From: DSOS01 sp035286585
Lineage (GTDB): Bacteria; Chloroflexota; Anaerolineae; Anaerolineales; UBA4823
Assembly: GCA_035286585.1 (NCBI GenBank)
Contig: DATEDC010000002.1
Coordinates: 1-16,711 of the forward strand
Length of the DNA stretch: 16,711 nucleotides
Direction of reading: 5' to 3'
In this document: one piece after another, positions 1 to 7,697 of the stretch
Numbering within the stretch: the stretch's first letter is position 1
Layout: each line of letters begins with the position of its first letter
The notes under the pieces: model-generated
Seen by the model: only the letters and a program-made list of their open reading frames with translations
Told to the model about the DNA's origin: nothing
Databases searched by the model: none
Translations under genes and position numbers: made by a program

Positions 1-1017
1 CGCTTCGCCCTGATGGACGGCGACCTGGTTCTGCCCGCCCACGAGCGCGGCCAGTTGGTCAGCGCGCACGTGCCGGTGGTGCTGGGCTGCTCGCACGCCT
101 GCACCTTCTGCATCATCCCCTACCGCCGCGGCGTGGAGCGCAGCCGGTCGGTGGGGGAAATCGTCGCCGAGGTGCGTTCTCTGGTGGCGCAGGGCGTGAA
201 GGAGGTCACCCTGCTGGGGCAGATCGTGGACCGCTACGGCAAGGACGTCCCCGATGGCCCCGATTTAGCCGCCCTGCTGCGCCAGGTGCACCAGGTGGAG
301 GGCCTGGAGCGCATCCGCTTCCTGACCTCGCACCCCAACTGGATGAGCGCCGAGCTATTGGAGGCGGTCGCCGAGCTGCCCAGGGTGATGCCGCACATCG
401 AAGTGCCGGTCCAGGCCGGCGACGACCAGGTGCTGGAGAACATGAAGCGCGGCTACACCGCCGAGGCTTACCGCCGCCTGGTGGAAAACATCCGCCAGCG
501 CCTGGACGGGAGCTCCAACGGCAGACCGCCGCGGGTCTCGATCGCCACCGACGTCATCGTCGGCTTTCCGGGCGAGAGCGAAGCCCAATTCCAGCGCACG
601 GTCGATTTGCTGGCCGAGCTCAGGCTCGACGTGGCTCACCTGGCGCGCTATTCGCCGCGCCCGGGCACGGTCGCCGAGCGGCGCCTGCCGGACGACGTGC
701 CCGAGGGTGAGAAGTGGCGCCGTTTTCGCCTGCTGGAAGAGCTGCAGGAGCGCATCGCCGCGGAGATCAACATCCGCTACCTGGGGGAAAAGGTGGAGGT
801 TCTCTTCGAGGAGCAGGTGCGCGGCCGCTGGAAAGGTCGCACCCCCACCAACAAGCTGGTCTTCGTCGAGTCGGCGGAAGATCTGCGCGGCCAGGTGCGC
901 ACGGTGCAGATCAACTGGACGGGGCCCTGGTCGATGCAGGCGACCCTGCCCCAGGCTAAAAGCCTCCCGGCGACCCTGGAAACCATCCCCCTGGCGGAGT
1001 TAGCCGGCCTCGATTGA
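1..1017 (+). CDS. miaB: tRNA-2-methylthio-N6-dimethylallyladenosine synthase (MiaB), 5'-truncated by window edge
   Basis: This is a radical SAM methylthiotransferase that adds a methylthio group to N6-isopentenyladenosine at tRNA position 37. The frame is open from base 1, so the ATG at 13 is internal; 338 residues are visible. The radical SAM motif CSHACTFC (cysteines encoded at 88-90, 100-102 and 109-111) is followed by IIPYRRG. The segments LLGQIVDRYGKD and LTSHPNWM are MiaB-like. The last 75 or so residues (YLGEKVEVLFEE onward) look like a TRAM RNA-binding domain. The N-terminal UPF0004 domain with its three auxiliary-cluster cysteines lies outside the window. MtaB or RimO are alternatives, but the HPNW segment and the length favour MiaB. 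Confidence 0.9.
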   Translation, partial: RFALMDGDLVLPAHERGQLVSAHVPVVLGCSHACTFCIIPYRRGVERSRSVGEIVAEVRSLVAQGVKEVTLLGQIVDRYGKDVPDGPDLAALLRQVHQVEGLERIRFLTSHPNWMSAELLEAVAELPRVMPHIEVPVQAGDDQVLENMKRGYTAEAYRRLVENIRQRLDGSSNGRPPRVSIATDVIVGFPGESEAQFQRTVDLLAELRLDVAHLARYSPRPGTVAERRLPDDVPEGEKWRRFRLLEELQERIAAEINIRYLGEKVEVLFEEQVRGRWKGRTPTNKLVFVESAEDLRGQVRTVQINWTGPWSMQATLPQAKSLPATLETIPLAELAGLD

Positions 1018-1042
1018 AACCAGTGCGCGAAAGCGTTTGGCA

Positions 1043-1078
1043 GCCCGTTTTCATCCGCAAGCAGGGATGAGAACGGGC
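1043..1078 (+). terminator. 14-bp hairpin after miaB, probable terminator without a U-tract
   Basis: Arms 1043-1056 and 1065-1078 pair over 14 bp with one G-T wobble, enclosing an 8-nt loop. It starts 25 bases after the miaB stop and lies upstream of a promoter for the next gene, so it separates two transcription units. There is no run of T after the stem, so it may act as a weak terminator or as an mRNA 3'-end stabiliser. Confidence 0.6.
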
Positions 1079-1099
1079 GACGTCTTCCTGCTGGCAGGG

Positions 1100-1128
1100 T
1101 TGCATTTTCCTTCATCTGGTTGTACACT
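1100..1128 (+). promoter_or_regulatory. Sigma-70-type promoter for the lipoprotein cassette
   Basis: The -35 hexamer TTGCAT (1100-1105) and -10 hexamer TACACT (1123-1128) are separated by exactly 17 bases. Transcription would start near 1135, giving a leader of about 73 bases before the ATG at 1208. The ribosome binding site AAGGAG is at 1195-1200, 7 bases before that ATG. Confidence 0.65.
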
Positions 1129-1207
1129 GTAGAAAAGTTGTCCAGAACGCTGTTCACGTCATGCGGAGCCAGTTGCCCGAGATGACGAATACACAAGGAG
1201 AAAGATC

Positions 1208-2131
1208 ATGCCCAAAGTGAGATTCATTGCCAGTATAAGCCTGGCGCTGGGCCTGCTGCTGCTCTCGGCCTGCAATGTGCTGGGCACGCAGGGTGAGCCT
1301 ACCCAGCTTCCGCCGGAAGCGATCTACACCTCCGCGGCGCTTACCCTGCAGGCGCAGTTGACTGCCAACGCGGCCACCCAGGAGGTGGCGGCATCCCCCA
1401 CCAGCCCGCTCCCCAGCGATACGCCCCCGCCGCCAACGCCAGCGGATACGCCCACGCCCATTTTCACCGCGACGCCCACGCTGACGCCCACTTCCATTGT
1501 GCCCATGATCAGCGCCAGCGTGGCGACCAACTGCCGGCTGGGGCCCAGTATCCTCTACAGCCCGCCGATGGGCGTGCTGAATGTGGGAGACCAGGCTGAG
1601 GTGCACGGGCGCAACGACGCTGGCACCTGGTGGTATATCAGCAACCCCAGCCGCCCCGGTCAGTTCTGCTGGGTGTGGGGCGAAACCACCCGTGTGGAAG
1701 GCGCTACCGTCACCCTGCCCGTCATCACCCCGCCTCCCCTGCCGCCCACGCCGACCAGCACCTCGACGCCGGGGGTGGTCTTTTCGGCGGCCTACGACAA
1801 CTCGCACGACTGCGGCGGTGTGCGCACGGCGATTTTCAAAATCACCAACTCCGGCGGCTCCGATCTGCAATCGATGAGCCTGAAGATCGAGGATCTGAAC
1901 ACCTCCACGACGCTGTTTGGCCCGCATACCAGCAACGCGCCGTTCATGGCGACCAGCAGCGAGTGTCCCGAGGGCGGCGACCTGCTGCCGGCTGGCAGGA
2001 CGTATTACGTCGGCGGCGCCATCGGGCCGGGGAATTCAGGTCACACCGCCCGAGCGACGATCAAGCTGTGCACCGCCAACGGCCTGGGTGGCGTCTGTGT
2101 GGAGAGAACCGTCGACTTTACCATCCCGTGA
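1208..2131 (+). CDS. SH3-like-domain lipoprotein with Thr/Pro linkers
   Basis: A 307-residue secreted lipoprotein, probably anchored to the outer face of the membrane. A signal peptide ends in the lipobox LLSAC with Cys22 as the lipidation site. Residues 37-52 (EAIYTSAALTLQAQLT) repeat a motif found in the next two lipoproteins. A Pro/Thr-rich linker covers about 62-98. Residues 102-165 resemble a bacterial SH3 domain (NCRLGPSILYSPPMGVLNVGD, then WWYISNP and CWVWGE), which in other proteins binds cell-wall or peptide ligands; Cys109 and Cys154 could form a disulfide. A second Pro/Thr linker leads to a C-terminal beta-rich domain from about 190 that I do not recognise. It is the first gene after the promoter at 1100-1128. 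The ligand is unknown. Confidence 0.85.
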   Translation: MPKVRFIASISLALGLLLLSACNVLGTQGEPTQLPPEAIYTSAALTLQAQLTANAATQEVAASPTSPLPSDTPPPPTPADTPTPIFTATPTLTPTSIVPMISASVATNCRLGPSILYSPPMGVLNVGDQAEVHGRNDAGTWWYISNPSRPGQFCWVWGETTRVEGATVTLPVITPPPLPPTPTSTSTPGVVFSAAYDNSHDCGGVRTAIFKITNSGGSDLQSMSLKIEDLNTSTTLFGPHTSNAPFMATSSECPEGGDLLPAGRTYYVGGAIGPGNSGHTARATIKLCTANGLGGVCVERTVDFTIP

Positions 2132-2159
2132 GATGGCTGCCGCCCTGAGGAGAAGTTGA

Positions 2160-3317
2160 ATGATGAAGCCCCGCAACCGCTTAGTGGTCCTGCTGCTCGT
2201 GTTGTTGGCCGCTGCCCTGGCGTGCAACCTGCCTCGCCGGGCGACGCCCTCGCCCTTGGAGGCGGTTAACACCGCCGCAGCCCTGACGCTCGAAGCGCAA
2301 CTGACCCTGGTGGCCCAACCGCCGGTCGGCACGCCGGGTGGGACCGCCACCCTCGTCCCGACCCTGCCCAGCCCCACGCCCCCCGCTCCCACCTCGCCCT
2401 CCACAGCCGCGCCAACCTCGCAGCTCACAGCCACCACCTCGCTCTGCGACCTGGCCAGGTTCGAAAGGGATGTCACCTACCCGGATAACAGCGAAGTCAC
2501 GCCCGGGCAGAGCTTTATCAAGACCTGGCGGCTGCTGAACGCCGGCACGTGCACCTGGACCAGCGGCTATACCCTGGTGTTTGCCGGCGGGGACAGCATG
2601 GGCGCCCCGGCCTCGCTGCCTTTGCCGGGGAACGTCGCTCCCGGGCAAACGGTGGACCTCTCGGTCACCCTCACTGCGCCCCAGCAAAGCGGCACCTACA
2701 AGGGCAATTTCATGCTGCGCAGCCCTGCCAACGTGGTCTTCGGCCTGGGAGATGGCAGCAAGCCTTTTTGGGTGCAGGTGAAGGTGGTGGCCGCTTCGGG
2801 GGTGGTCTACGACTTCGTCGCCAAAGCCAGAGAGGCGAGCTGGTTTTCAGGTCAGGGGAGCGACCCCGCCGCCCCGTTGGCTTACGACGGCGCGGATGAC
2901 AACCCGGACGGTGCCGCCAAGGTCAAAGACGGCGTAACCCTGGAAAACGGCGCGACCTCCGGCAAGATCCTGTTTACCTACCCGAAGCGGGTGGAGAACG
3001 GTTATGTGCACGGGGTTTACCCCGCCTACCCGGTGCAGAGCGGCGACCGCTTCCGGGCCAACCTGGGCTTTTTGATCCCCTCCGGGTTGGAGAGCTGCGG
3101 CGCCGGCGAAGTGATTTTCCAGTTAGCTTACAAGGACGGCGAAGCTATCCGGGTGCTCGAGGAGTGGGAGAAGTCCTGCGATGGCAGGCTGCCGCCCGTA
3201 GAGTACAACCTCTCCAGCCTGGCGGGCAGAAGCGTGCAGTTTGTCCTGGTGGTGCGGGCGGACGGCGCCTCTGCCGATGATTGGGCTGTCTGGAATTCGG
3301 TGCGCATTCAACATTAG
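2160..3317 (+). CDS. NBR1-type Ig-domain lipoprotein (paralogue 1)
   Basis: A 385-residue lipoprotein. The signal peptide ends at AALAC with Cys22 as the lipidation site. Residues 34-51 carry the motif EAVNTAAALTLEAQLT, then a Thr/Pro linker runs to about 94. Residues 96-210 match the Ig-like domain first described in NBR1: FERDVTYPDNSEVTPGQSF, KTWRLLNAGTCTW, then SGTYKGNFMLRSP and FWVQVKV. This is an extracellular beta-sandwich common in Chloroflexota surface proteins. Residues 214-385 form a further beta-rich domain without a recognised family. Two ATGs in a row (2160, 2163) follow GGAG at about 2149-2152. The gene lies 28 bases after the preceding lipoprotein gene and is probably co-transcribed with it. 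Confidence 0.85.
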   Translation: MMKPRNRLVVLLLVLLAAALACNLPRRATPSPLEAVNTAAALTLEAQLTLVAQPPVGTPGGTATLVPTLPSPTPPAPTSPSTAAPTSQLTATTSLCDLARFERDVTYPDNSEVTPGQSFIKTWRLLNAGTCTWTSGYTLVFAGGDSMGAPASLPLPGNVAPGQTVDLSVTLTAPQQSGTYKGNFMLRSPANVVFGLGDGSKPFWVQVKVVAASGVVYDFVAKAREASWFSGQGSDPAAPLAYDGADDNPDGAAKVKDGVTLENGATSGKILFTYPKRVENGYVHGVYPAYPVQSGDRFRANLGFLIPSGLESCGAGEVIFQLAYKDGEAIRVLEEWEKSCDGRLPPVEYNLSSLAGRSVQFVLVVRADGASADDWAVWNSVRIQH

Positions 3318-3341
3318 CGCCTTTATCAGAGGAAATATTCA

Positions 3342-4316
3342 ATGAACTTGAAACTGCGCCCGCTGTGGGCTTTGTTCGTCTTGCTGCTGTCTGCCTGCCG
3401 GTCGGGGGCGGTCGAGCCCACGCCGACCGTTACCCCCGACCCGCAGGCGGTGTACACCGCCGCAGCCCTGACCGCCGAGGCCAGGGCGACCGAGCTGGCT
3501 GCCCTCACGCCCACGCTGCCCAGCGCCACGCCCAGCCTCACCCCCCAGCCAGCGACGCCCACCCCTACCCCGGGCGCAGCAACTTCTACACCCACACTCA
3601 CCCTCCCGCCAGGGGGGAGCGACCTGCTCGAGTTCGTGGCTGATGTGACCGTGCCAGACGGCACCAATCTCCGGCCCGGCGAGCGCTTTACCAAGACCTG
3701 GCGGGTCAAAAACGCCGGCACCAGCACCTGGACCAGCGCCTATGCCCTGGTCTTCGCCAGCGGCGCCTTGATGGGCGGCCCGGAAGCCGTGCCCCTTGCG
3801 CTGAACGTGCCGCCGGGGGCGATCGTCGATCTCTCTGTCGACCTGGTCGCGCCGGCTGACCCAGGCAGCTACACCGGGAACTGGCTGCTGCGCAACGCCG
3901 CCGGGGCTACTTTCGGGCTGGGTCCCGAAGCCAGATGGCCGATTTACGTCCAGATCAATGTGGTTGGGGGCGCCCCGGGGGCCACAGCCACCAGCCCCGC
4001 AAGCGGCAGGACGGTCAGCGCGCTGGCGCTCAGCGTGGACCAGGCCACCGTCGAAGAGGCATGCCCCTACACGTTCAATTTCAGCGGGCAGATCACCCTG
4101 AGCCGGGCAGCCACGGTCACCTACCGCCTGGAAGCGGAGACCGGCTTCCCCATCACCCTGCCGGGCCCGATCACCGCCTCCCTCGGCGTGGGGGTGCATA
4201 CGGTCACCTACGCCCTGGAGTTCACCGCCTCGGTCGAGGGCGTGGCGCGCCTGCACGTCACCTCGCCGGAGGATGTGCTCTCCAGCCCGCTGAGCTTCTC
4301 CCTGAGGTGCCAGTAG
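3342..4316 (+). CDS. NBR1-type Ig-domain lipoprotein (paralogue 2)
   Basis: A 324-residue lipoprotein. The lipobox is LLSAC with Cys19. Residues 35-50 (QAVYTAAALTAEARAT) repeat the post-lipobox motif, and a Thr/Pro linker extends to about 92. Residues 95-207 are an NBR1-type Ig domain (FVADVTVPDGTNLRPGERF, KTWRVKNAGTSTWTSAYALVF, GSYTGNWLLRNAAG) closely related to the one in the preceding gene. The C-terminal domain (about 220-324) is another Ig-like fold candidate with cysteines near both ends (EACPY and LRCQ) that could pair. It begins 24 bases after the preceding gene, with AGAGGAAA as ribosome binding site. Its C-terminal domain differs from that of its neighbour, so the duplicated part is the anchor-linker-Ig module. 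Confidence 0.85.
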   Translation: MNLKLRPLWALFVLLLSACRSGAVEPTPTVTPDPQAVYTAAALTAEARATELAALTPTLPSATPSLTPQPATPTPTPGAATSTPTLTLPPGGSDLLEFVADVTVPDGTNLRPGERFTKTWRVKNAGTSTWTSAYALVFASGALMGGPEAVPLALNVPPGAIVDLSVDLVAPADPGSYTGNWLLRNAAGATFGLGPEARWPIYVQINVVGGAPGATATSPASGRTVSALALSVDQATVEEACPYTFNFSGQITLSRAATVTYRLEAETGFPITLPGPITASLGVGVHTVTYALEFTASVEGVARLHVTSPEDVLSSPLSFSLRCQ

Positions 4317-5491
4317 ACCGCCGCAGCCTGACCGAAAGCGTCAAAGCCGAGGCGAGGCGCCTGGGCTTTCAGCTCGTCGGCGTGACCACGCCCGATCCGC
4401 CAGCGCACCTCGATTTTTACGCCCGCTGGCTGGAGGCGGGCTATCACGGCGAGATGGCTTACCTGGCGAGCGAGCGCGCCCGCCAGCGGCGGGCTGACCC
4501 ACGCCTGCTGCTGCCCGGCTGCCGCTCCATCCTGGTTTTGGGCGCGCGCTACCCATCGCCCGACTCGGCGGCGAACGCGGCTGATGACGATCCAGCCGAA
4601 ACCGGCCCGCGCGGCCGGGTCGCCAGCTATGCCTGGGGCGATGACTACCACTCTGCCCTGCCCGGGCGGCTGGAAGCGCTGGCAGATTTCATCGCCGCGC
4701 AGGTGGGCCGCCCGGTAGCCCATCGCAGCTACACTGACAGCGGCCCGCTGCTGGAGCGCGAGCTGGCCCAGCGCGCCGGCCTGGGCTGGATCGGCAAGAA
4801 CACCTGCCTGATCCACCCCCGGCTGGGCTCGTACTTCCTGCTGGCGGAGCTGCTGCTGGAGGTCGAGCTGCTGCCCGACTCGCCCTTCCAGGCCGATCGC
4901 TGCGGCAGCTGCACTCGCTGCCTGGAGGCCTGCCCCACCGGCTGCATCCTGCCGGACCGCACCCTGGACGCCCGGCGCTGCATCTCCTACCTGACCATCG
5001 AGCTGAGAGGCGCTATCCCCATGGAGCTGCGCCCGCAGGTCGGGGAGTGGGTCTTCGGCTGCGATATCTGCCAGCAGGTCTGCCCGTGGAACCAGCGCTT
5101 TGCCAGCCCGGAGGGCGATCCGGCTTTTAACCCCCGCCCAGGGCTGCCGCGGCCCGATCTGGCGGAAGAGATAGCCCTTTCTCAGGGTGATTTCAGCCGC
5201 AAGTTTAAAAGCAGCCCGCTCAAGCGTGCCAAACGCGGCGGCTACCTGCGCAATATAGCGGTCGCCCTGGGCAACGCAATCGCCACAGGCAACGCGGCCG
5301 AGCCGGCGGGGATCCCCGCCCTGGTGGGCGCCCTGCAGAGCGACCCGGATCCGCAGGTGCGCGGCCACGCCGCCTGGGCGCTGGGGCGGATCGGCGGGGA
5401 GGCTGCCCGCCTGGCCCTGGAGCGGGCGCTGGAGGTGGAAGTTGACGAAAGTGTGCGGGGGGAAATTTATTCAGCACTGGGCAGCCTATAG
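4307..5491 (+). CDS. queG: Epoxyqueuosine reductase QueG
   Basis: QueG reduces epoxyqueuosine to queuosine at tRNA position 34, using cobalamin and two [4Fe-4S] clusters. From the GTG at 4307 it is 394 residues. Visible are the catalytic-aspartate segment SYTDSGPLLERELA (Asp144), GLGWIGKNTC (159-167), the cluster motif CGSCTRCLEACP (199-210), Cys225 in RRCISYLTIELRG, and CDICQQVCPWN (252 onward). The tail from about 320 contains HEAT-like repeats (ALQSDPDPQVRGHAAWALGRIG), found in the longer QueG forms. The GTG is the only plausible start near the conserved N terminus. It overlaps the end of the upstream lipoprotein gene by 10 bases and has no clear ribosome binding site, which suggests translational coupling. 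Confidence 0.92.
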   Translation: MPVDRRSLTESVKAEARRLGFQLVGVTTPDPPAHLDFYARWLEAGYHGEMAYLASERARQRRADPRLLLPGCRSILVLGARYPSPDSAANAADDDPAETGPRGRVASYAWGDDYHSALPGRLEALADFIAAQVGRPVAHRSYTDSGPLLERELAQRAGLGWIGKNTCLIHPRLGSYFLLAELLLEVELLPDSPFQADRCGSCTRCLEACPTGCILPDRTLDARRCISYLTIELRGAIPMELRPQVGEWVFGCDICQQVCPWNQRFASPEGDPAFNPRPGLPRPDLAEEIALSQGDFSRKFKSSPLKRAKRGGYLRNIAVALGNAIATGNAAEPAGIPALVGALQSDPDPQVRGHAAWALGRIGGEAARLALERALEVEVDESVRGEIYSALGSL

Positions 5492-5512
5492 TGCGGGAGG
5501 GGTAAAAGAATA

Positions 5513-5536
5513 TCGCAGAGTCGCAAAGACGCAAAG
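5513..5536. repeat. Three tandem 8-bp units of the GCAAAGACGCAAAG type
   Basis: TCGCAGAG, TCGCAAAG and ACGCAAAG follow one another directly after queG. Similar degenerate strings are, from memory, frequent in intergenic DNA of several bacterial phyla. No coding frame or hairpin goes with it. Confidence 0.6.
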
Positions 5537-5559
5537 AAGATTAGAGTGCGCGAGAGCGG

Positions 5560-5586
5560 TTCAGCGGCTTCAGCGCATTCAGCGTC
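5560..5586. repeat. Three tandem 9-bp units beginning TTCAGCG
   Basis: TTCAGCGGC, TTCAGCGCA and TTCAGCGTC are consecutive; the first seven bases are identical in all three. They lie between queG and the META lipoprotein gene, 23 bases after the 8-bp repeats. The rest of the gap holds only a weak 6-bp inverted repeat (CGTCTA 5626-5631 and TAGACG 5641-5646). Confidence 0.6.
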
Positions 5587-5665
5587 TCAGTGATCCGGGG
5601 ACGGGAACTACAGCGGGGTAGGCGGCGTCTATCTGGCAGTTAGACGACAGAAAAGAGGCTTTCCC

Positions 5666-6082
5666 TTGCGAGCCAGAAACTGGCTTTTATTCACCCTGAT
5701 CGCTCTATTGGCAGTCGTCCTCGGAGCATGCCGGAGCGCCGCCCAAGACCCTTTGCAGGGCACTTCCTGGCGGCTCGTCGCTTACGGCCAGACCAGCCTG
5801 ATCCCTGACACCAGCATAACCCTAGCCTTCCAGGATGGGCAGGCGGGCGGCTCGGCGGGCTGCAATTCTTACGGCGGCGCTTACCAGGTGGCGGGCGATA
5901 ATATTGCGTTCGACTCCCTGGTCAGCACCCTGATGGCCTGCACAGAGCCACCGGGCGTGATGGAGCAGGAAGCGGCCTTCTTGCAGTTCCTTCAGGCCGG
6001 TGAGCGCTTCCAGCTCCAGGATGGCCGACTGCTCATCTTCCGGGCGGACGGCGAGGCGCTCACCTTCGAGACGCAAGATTGA
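5666..6082 (+). CDS. META-domain (HslJ-like) lipoprotein
   Basis: A 138-residue secreted lipoprotein with a TTG start. AAGAGG at 5653-5658 is a ribosome binding site 7 bases before it, and the start gives an intact signal peptide (RARNW, then a hydrophobic run) ending in LGAC with Cys22. Residues 28-136 are a META domain: LQGTSWRL at the front, the central AGCNSYGGAY, LVSTLMAC, then EAAFLQFL and LTFE. META domains occur in HslJ and in many small periplasmic or surface lipoproteins; HslJ is linked to heat and novobiocin tolerance in E. coli, and no role can be assigned here. The gene appears to stand alone, 174 bases after queG. Confidence 0.85.
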   Translation: MRARNWLLFTLIALLAVVLGACRSAAQDPLQGTSWRLVAYGQTSLIPDTSITLAFQDGQAGGSAGCNSYGGAYQVAGDNIAFDSLVSTLMACTEPPGVMEQEAAFLQFLQAGERFQLQDGRLLIFRADGEALTFETQD

Positions 6083-6098
6083 TCATCAGTAATGAAAT

Positions 6099-6124
6099 CC
6101 CGGCAGGGGTGAGTCCTCGCCGGG
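6099..6124 (+). terminator. Weak hairpin downstream of the META lipoprotein gene
   Basis: CCCGGC (6099-6104) pairs with GCCGGG (6119-6124), with a few further interior pairs possible. It starts 17 bases after the stop codon. There is no T-run, so terminator function is uncertain. The rest of the gap to 6265 shows nothing I can name, and no convincing promoter. Confidence 0.35.
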
Positions 6125-6265
6125 TCTGGCAGGAGGATTAATAACTGGTGCGAGCGCCCCCTCGTAACTTTTATCACATGGTGGTGTTCCTCTTGTAGAA
6201 AAAGCGCCCGACTCGCTTGCCAACGATACGTAGTTTCTGCTTTTCAACCAAACAGGAGGTCCACC

Positions 6266-6643
6266 ATGAAAGTCAGCACTCTATTTCCCATTAACGCCGT
6301 TGTCGCTGTTGTTTTCGGGTTAGGGTTCATCTTCGCACCCGTCTGGCTACTTTCACTCTACGGGGTGACGGCGGATGCACCGCTGGCTTATGTCGGCCAG
6401 CTTTTGGGGGCTGCCTTCCTTAGCTTTGCAGTCATCACCTGGATGGCGCGCAATGCCCCTGCCTCGCCTGTTCGCAGCGCCATCGTGCTTGCGCTGTTCG
6501 TCGGCGATGCGATCGGTTTTATCGTCTCGCTTCTGGCTCAATTGAAGGGCTTTGCGAATGCTCTTGGCTGGTCCACCGTCGCGATCTACCTGCTCCTGGC
6601 GCTGGCGTTCGGATACGTCCAGTTCATGGCGAAAGAAAGCTAA
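6266..6643 (+). CDS. Small four-helix integral membrane protein, function unknown
   Basis: A 125-residue, strongly hydrophobic protein with about four transmembrane helices (roughly 8-30, 40-60, 70-90 and 98-118). The charged residues fall in the short loops (WMARNAP, QLKG) and at the C terminus (AKES). The ribosome binding site AGGAGGT at 6254-6260 is excellent and fixes the ATG. I do not recognise a specific family; similar small proteins are annotated as hypothetical or DUF-type membrane proteins. There is no catalytic motif. It is flanked by long gaps on both sides and so is probably transcribed alone. Confidence 0.75.
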   Translation: MKVSTLFPINAVVAVVFGLGFIFAPVWLLSLYGVTADAPLAYVGQLLGAAFLSFAVITWMARNAPASPVRSAIVLALFVGDAIGFIVSLLAQLKGFANALGWSTVAIYLLLALAFGYVQFMAKES

Positions 6644-6686
6644 GCCTGCTGATTATCTGAGCCGATAACCTCGCCAACCAACGATT

Positions 6687-6707
6687 CTCCGCGGAAATAC
6701 CTCGGAG
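6687..6707. terminator. Candidate hairpin between convergent genes
   Basis: Arms 6687-6694 and 6700-6707 pair over 8 positions with one mismatch around a 5-nt loop (AAATA). It lies between the membrane protein gene and the convergent metal permease gene. There is no clear T-run on either strand. Nothing else is evident in the 178-base gap apart from a T-run on the minus strand near 6750-6754 that has no stem beside it. Confidence 0.35.
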
Positions 6708-6821
6708 ACGGTTCAGCGCGTATAGACTCGCAACCCTGGCCTCAATCAGAAAAAGCTGGGGCAGGTTCTGGGCTGGATTGGCAAAGGTCGAAGGACAGAG
6801 GCAGTAGTGACGTGCGCTGAT

Positions 6822-7697
6822 CTACTGTTTGGTCAGACCAGCCCCCACATGGCTCCTCAGCCGCTGGCGGGCCTCCCGCCCCAGCCAGCCCAGGGCGAAG
6901 AGCGCCGTGCTGGTCAGCACGATAGCCGCCCCGGAGGAGATGCGCAGGTAGTACGACAGGTACAGACCGATGGCGCCCGCCAGGCAGGCCAGCAGCGCCG
7001 CCAGCAGCATCATGAAGGGCAGCCGGCGGGTAAGCAGGTAAGCCGTCGCCGCGGGGGTGACCAGCATGGCGACCATCAGCGTCACGCCGACGGTCTGCAA
7101 AGAGACGACGATCGCCAGGGCGATCAGCACCAGCAGCAGGTACTCCAGCGCGCGCGCAGGCAGGCGCAGGGTGGCCGCCAGCAGTGGGTCGAAGGACAGC
7201 ACCATGAATTCCTTGTAAAACAGGATCACCACCAGCACAATCCCGCCGCCGAAGAGCGCCATGCGCAGCAGGTCGCCGTCCGAAACGCCGAGCACGTCCC
7301 CGAATAAGAAGTGCGCCAGGTCCACGGTGTAGTTGCGGGCGCTGGAGATCAGGGCGATACCCAGGGCGAACATGCCTGCAAAAACGATGCCGATGGCGGT
7401 GTCCTCGCGCAGCCGGGCGCCCTTGCTGATCGCCCCGATGCCGACCGAGGCGACCACCGCGGTGAGCAGGCTCCACCAGAAGAGCGCCGCGCCCGCCCCG
7501 CCACCTACCAGGTAGCCCACCGCCACGCCAGGCAGGATGGCGTGCGCCAGGGCGTCTCCAAAGAAAGCCATGCCGCGCAGTACCACATAGGCGCCCACCG
7601 TGGCGCACACTACCCCCACCAAGAGGGCCGCCGCTATGCCGCGCAGCATGAAGGCGTAGCGCAGCGGCTCCAGCAGCAGCTCAAGCCAGGCGCTCAT
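6822..7697 (-). CDS. Zinc/manganese-type ABC transporter permease (ABC-3 family, ZnuB-like)
   Basis: A 291-residue membrane permease of the ABC-3 (ZnuB/TroC/MntB) family that forms the transport channel for a divalent metal, most often Zn or Mn. The family segment RGMAFFGDALAHAILPGVA is at residues 41-59, and about eight hydrophobic helices span the rest. The start at 7697 (MSAWLELL) is preferred over the upstream in-frame ATG at 7754. It has AAGGAG 6 bases upstream, and the longer version would add 19 uncharacteristic residues inside the ATPase gene. It overlaps the ATPase gene by 17 bases, suggesting translational coupling. It is the last gene of the importer operon. The metal cannot be decided from the permease alone. 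Confidence 0.92.
   Translation of the reverse strand: MSAWLELLLEPLRYAFMLRGIAAALLVGVVCATVGAYVVLRGMAFFGDALAHAILPGVAVGYLVGGGAGAALFWWSLLTAVVASVGIGAISKGARLREDTAIGIVFAGMFALGIALISSARNYTVDLAHFLFGDVLGVSDGDLLRMALFGGGIVLVVILFYKEFMVLSFDPLLAATLRLPARALEYLLLVLIALAIVVSLQTVGVTLMVAMLVTPAATAYLLTRRLPFMMLLAALLACLAGAIGLYLSYYLRISSGAAIVLTSTALFALGWLGREARQRLRSHVGAGLTKQ

Noticed and set aside
3935..5491. Long form of the QueG frame beginning at the ATG at 3935
   Set aside because: The first 124 codons are antisense-like shadow within the lipoprotein gene. QueG homology begins right after the GTG at 4307.
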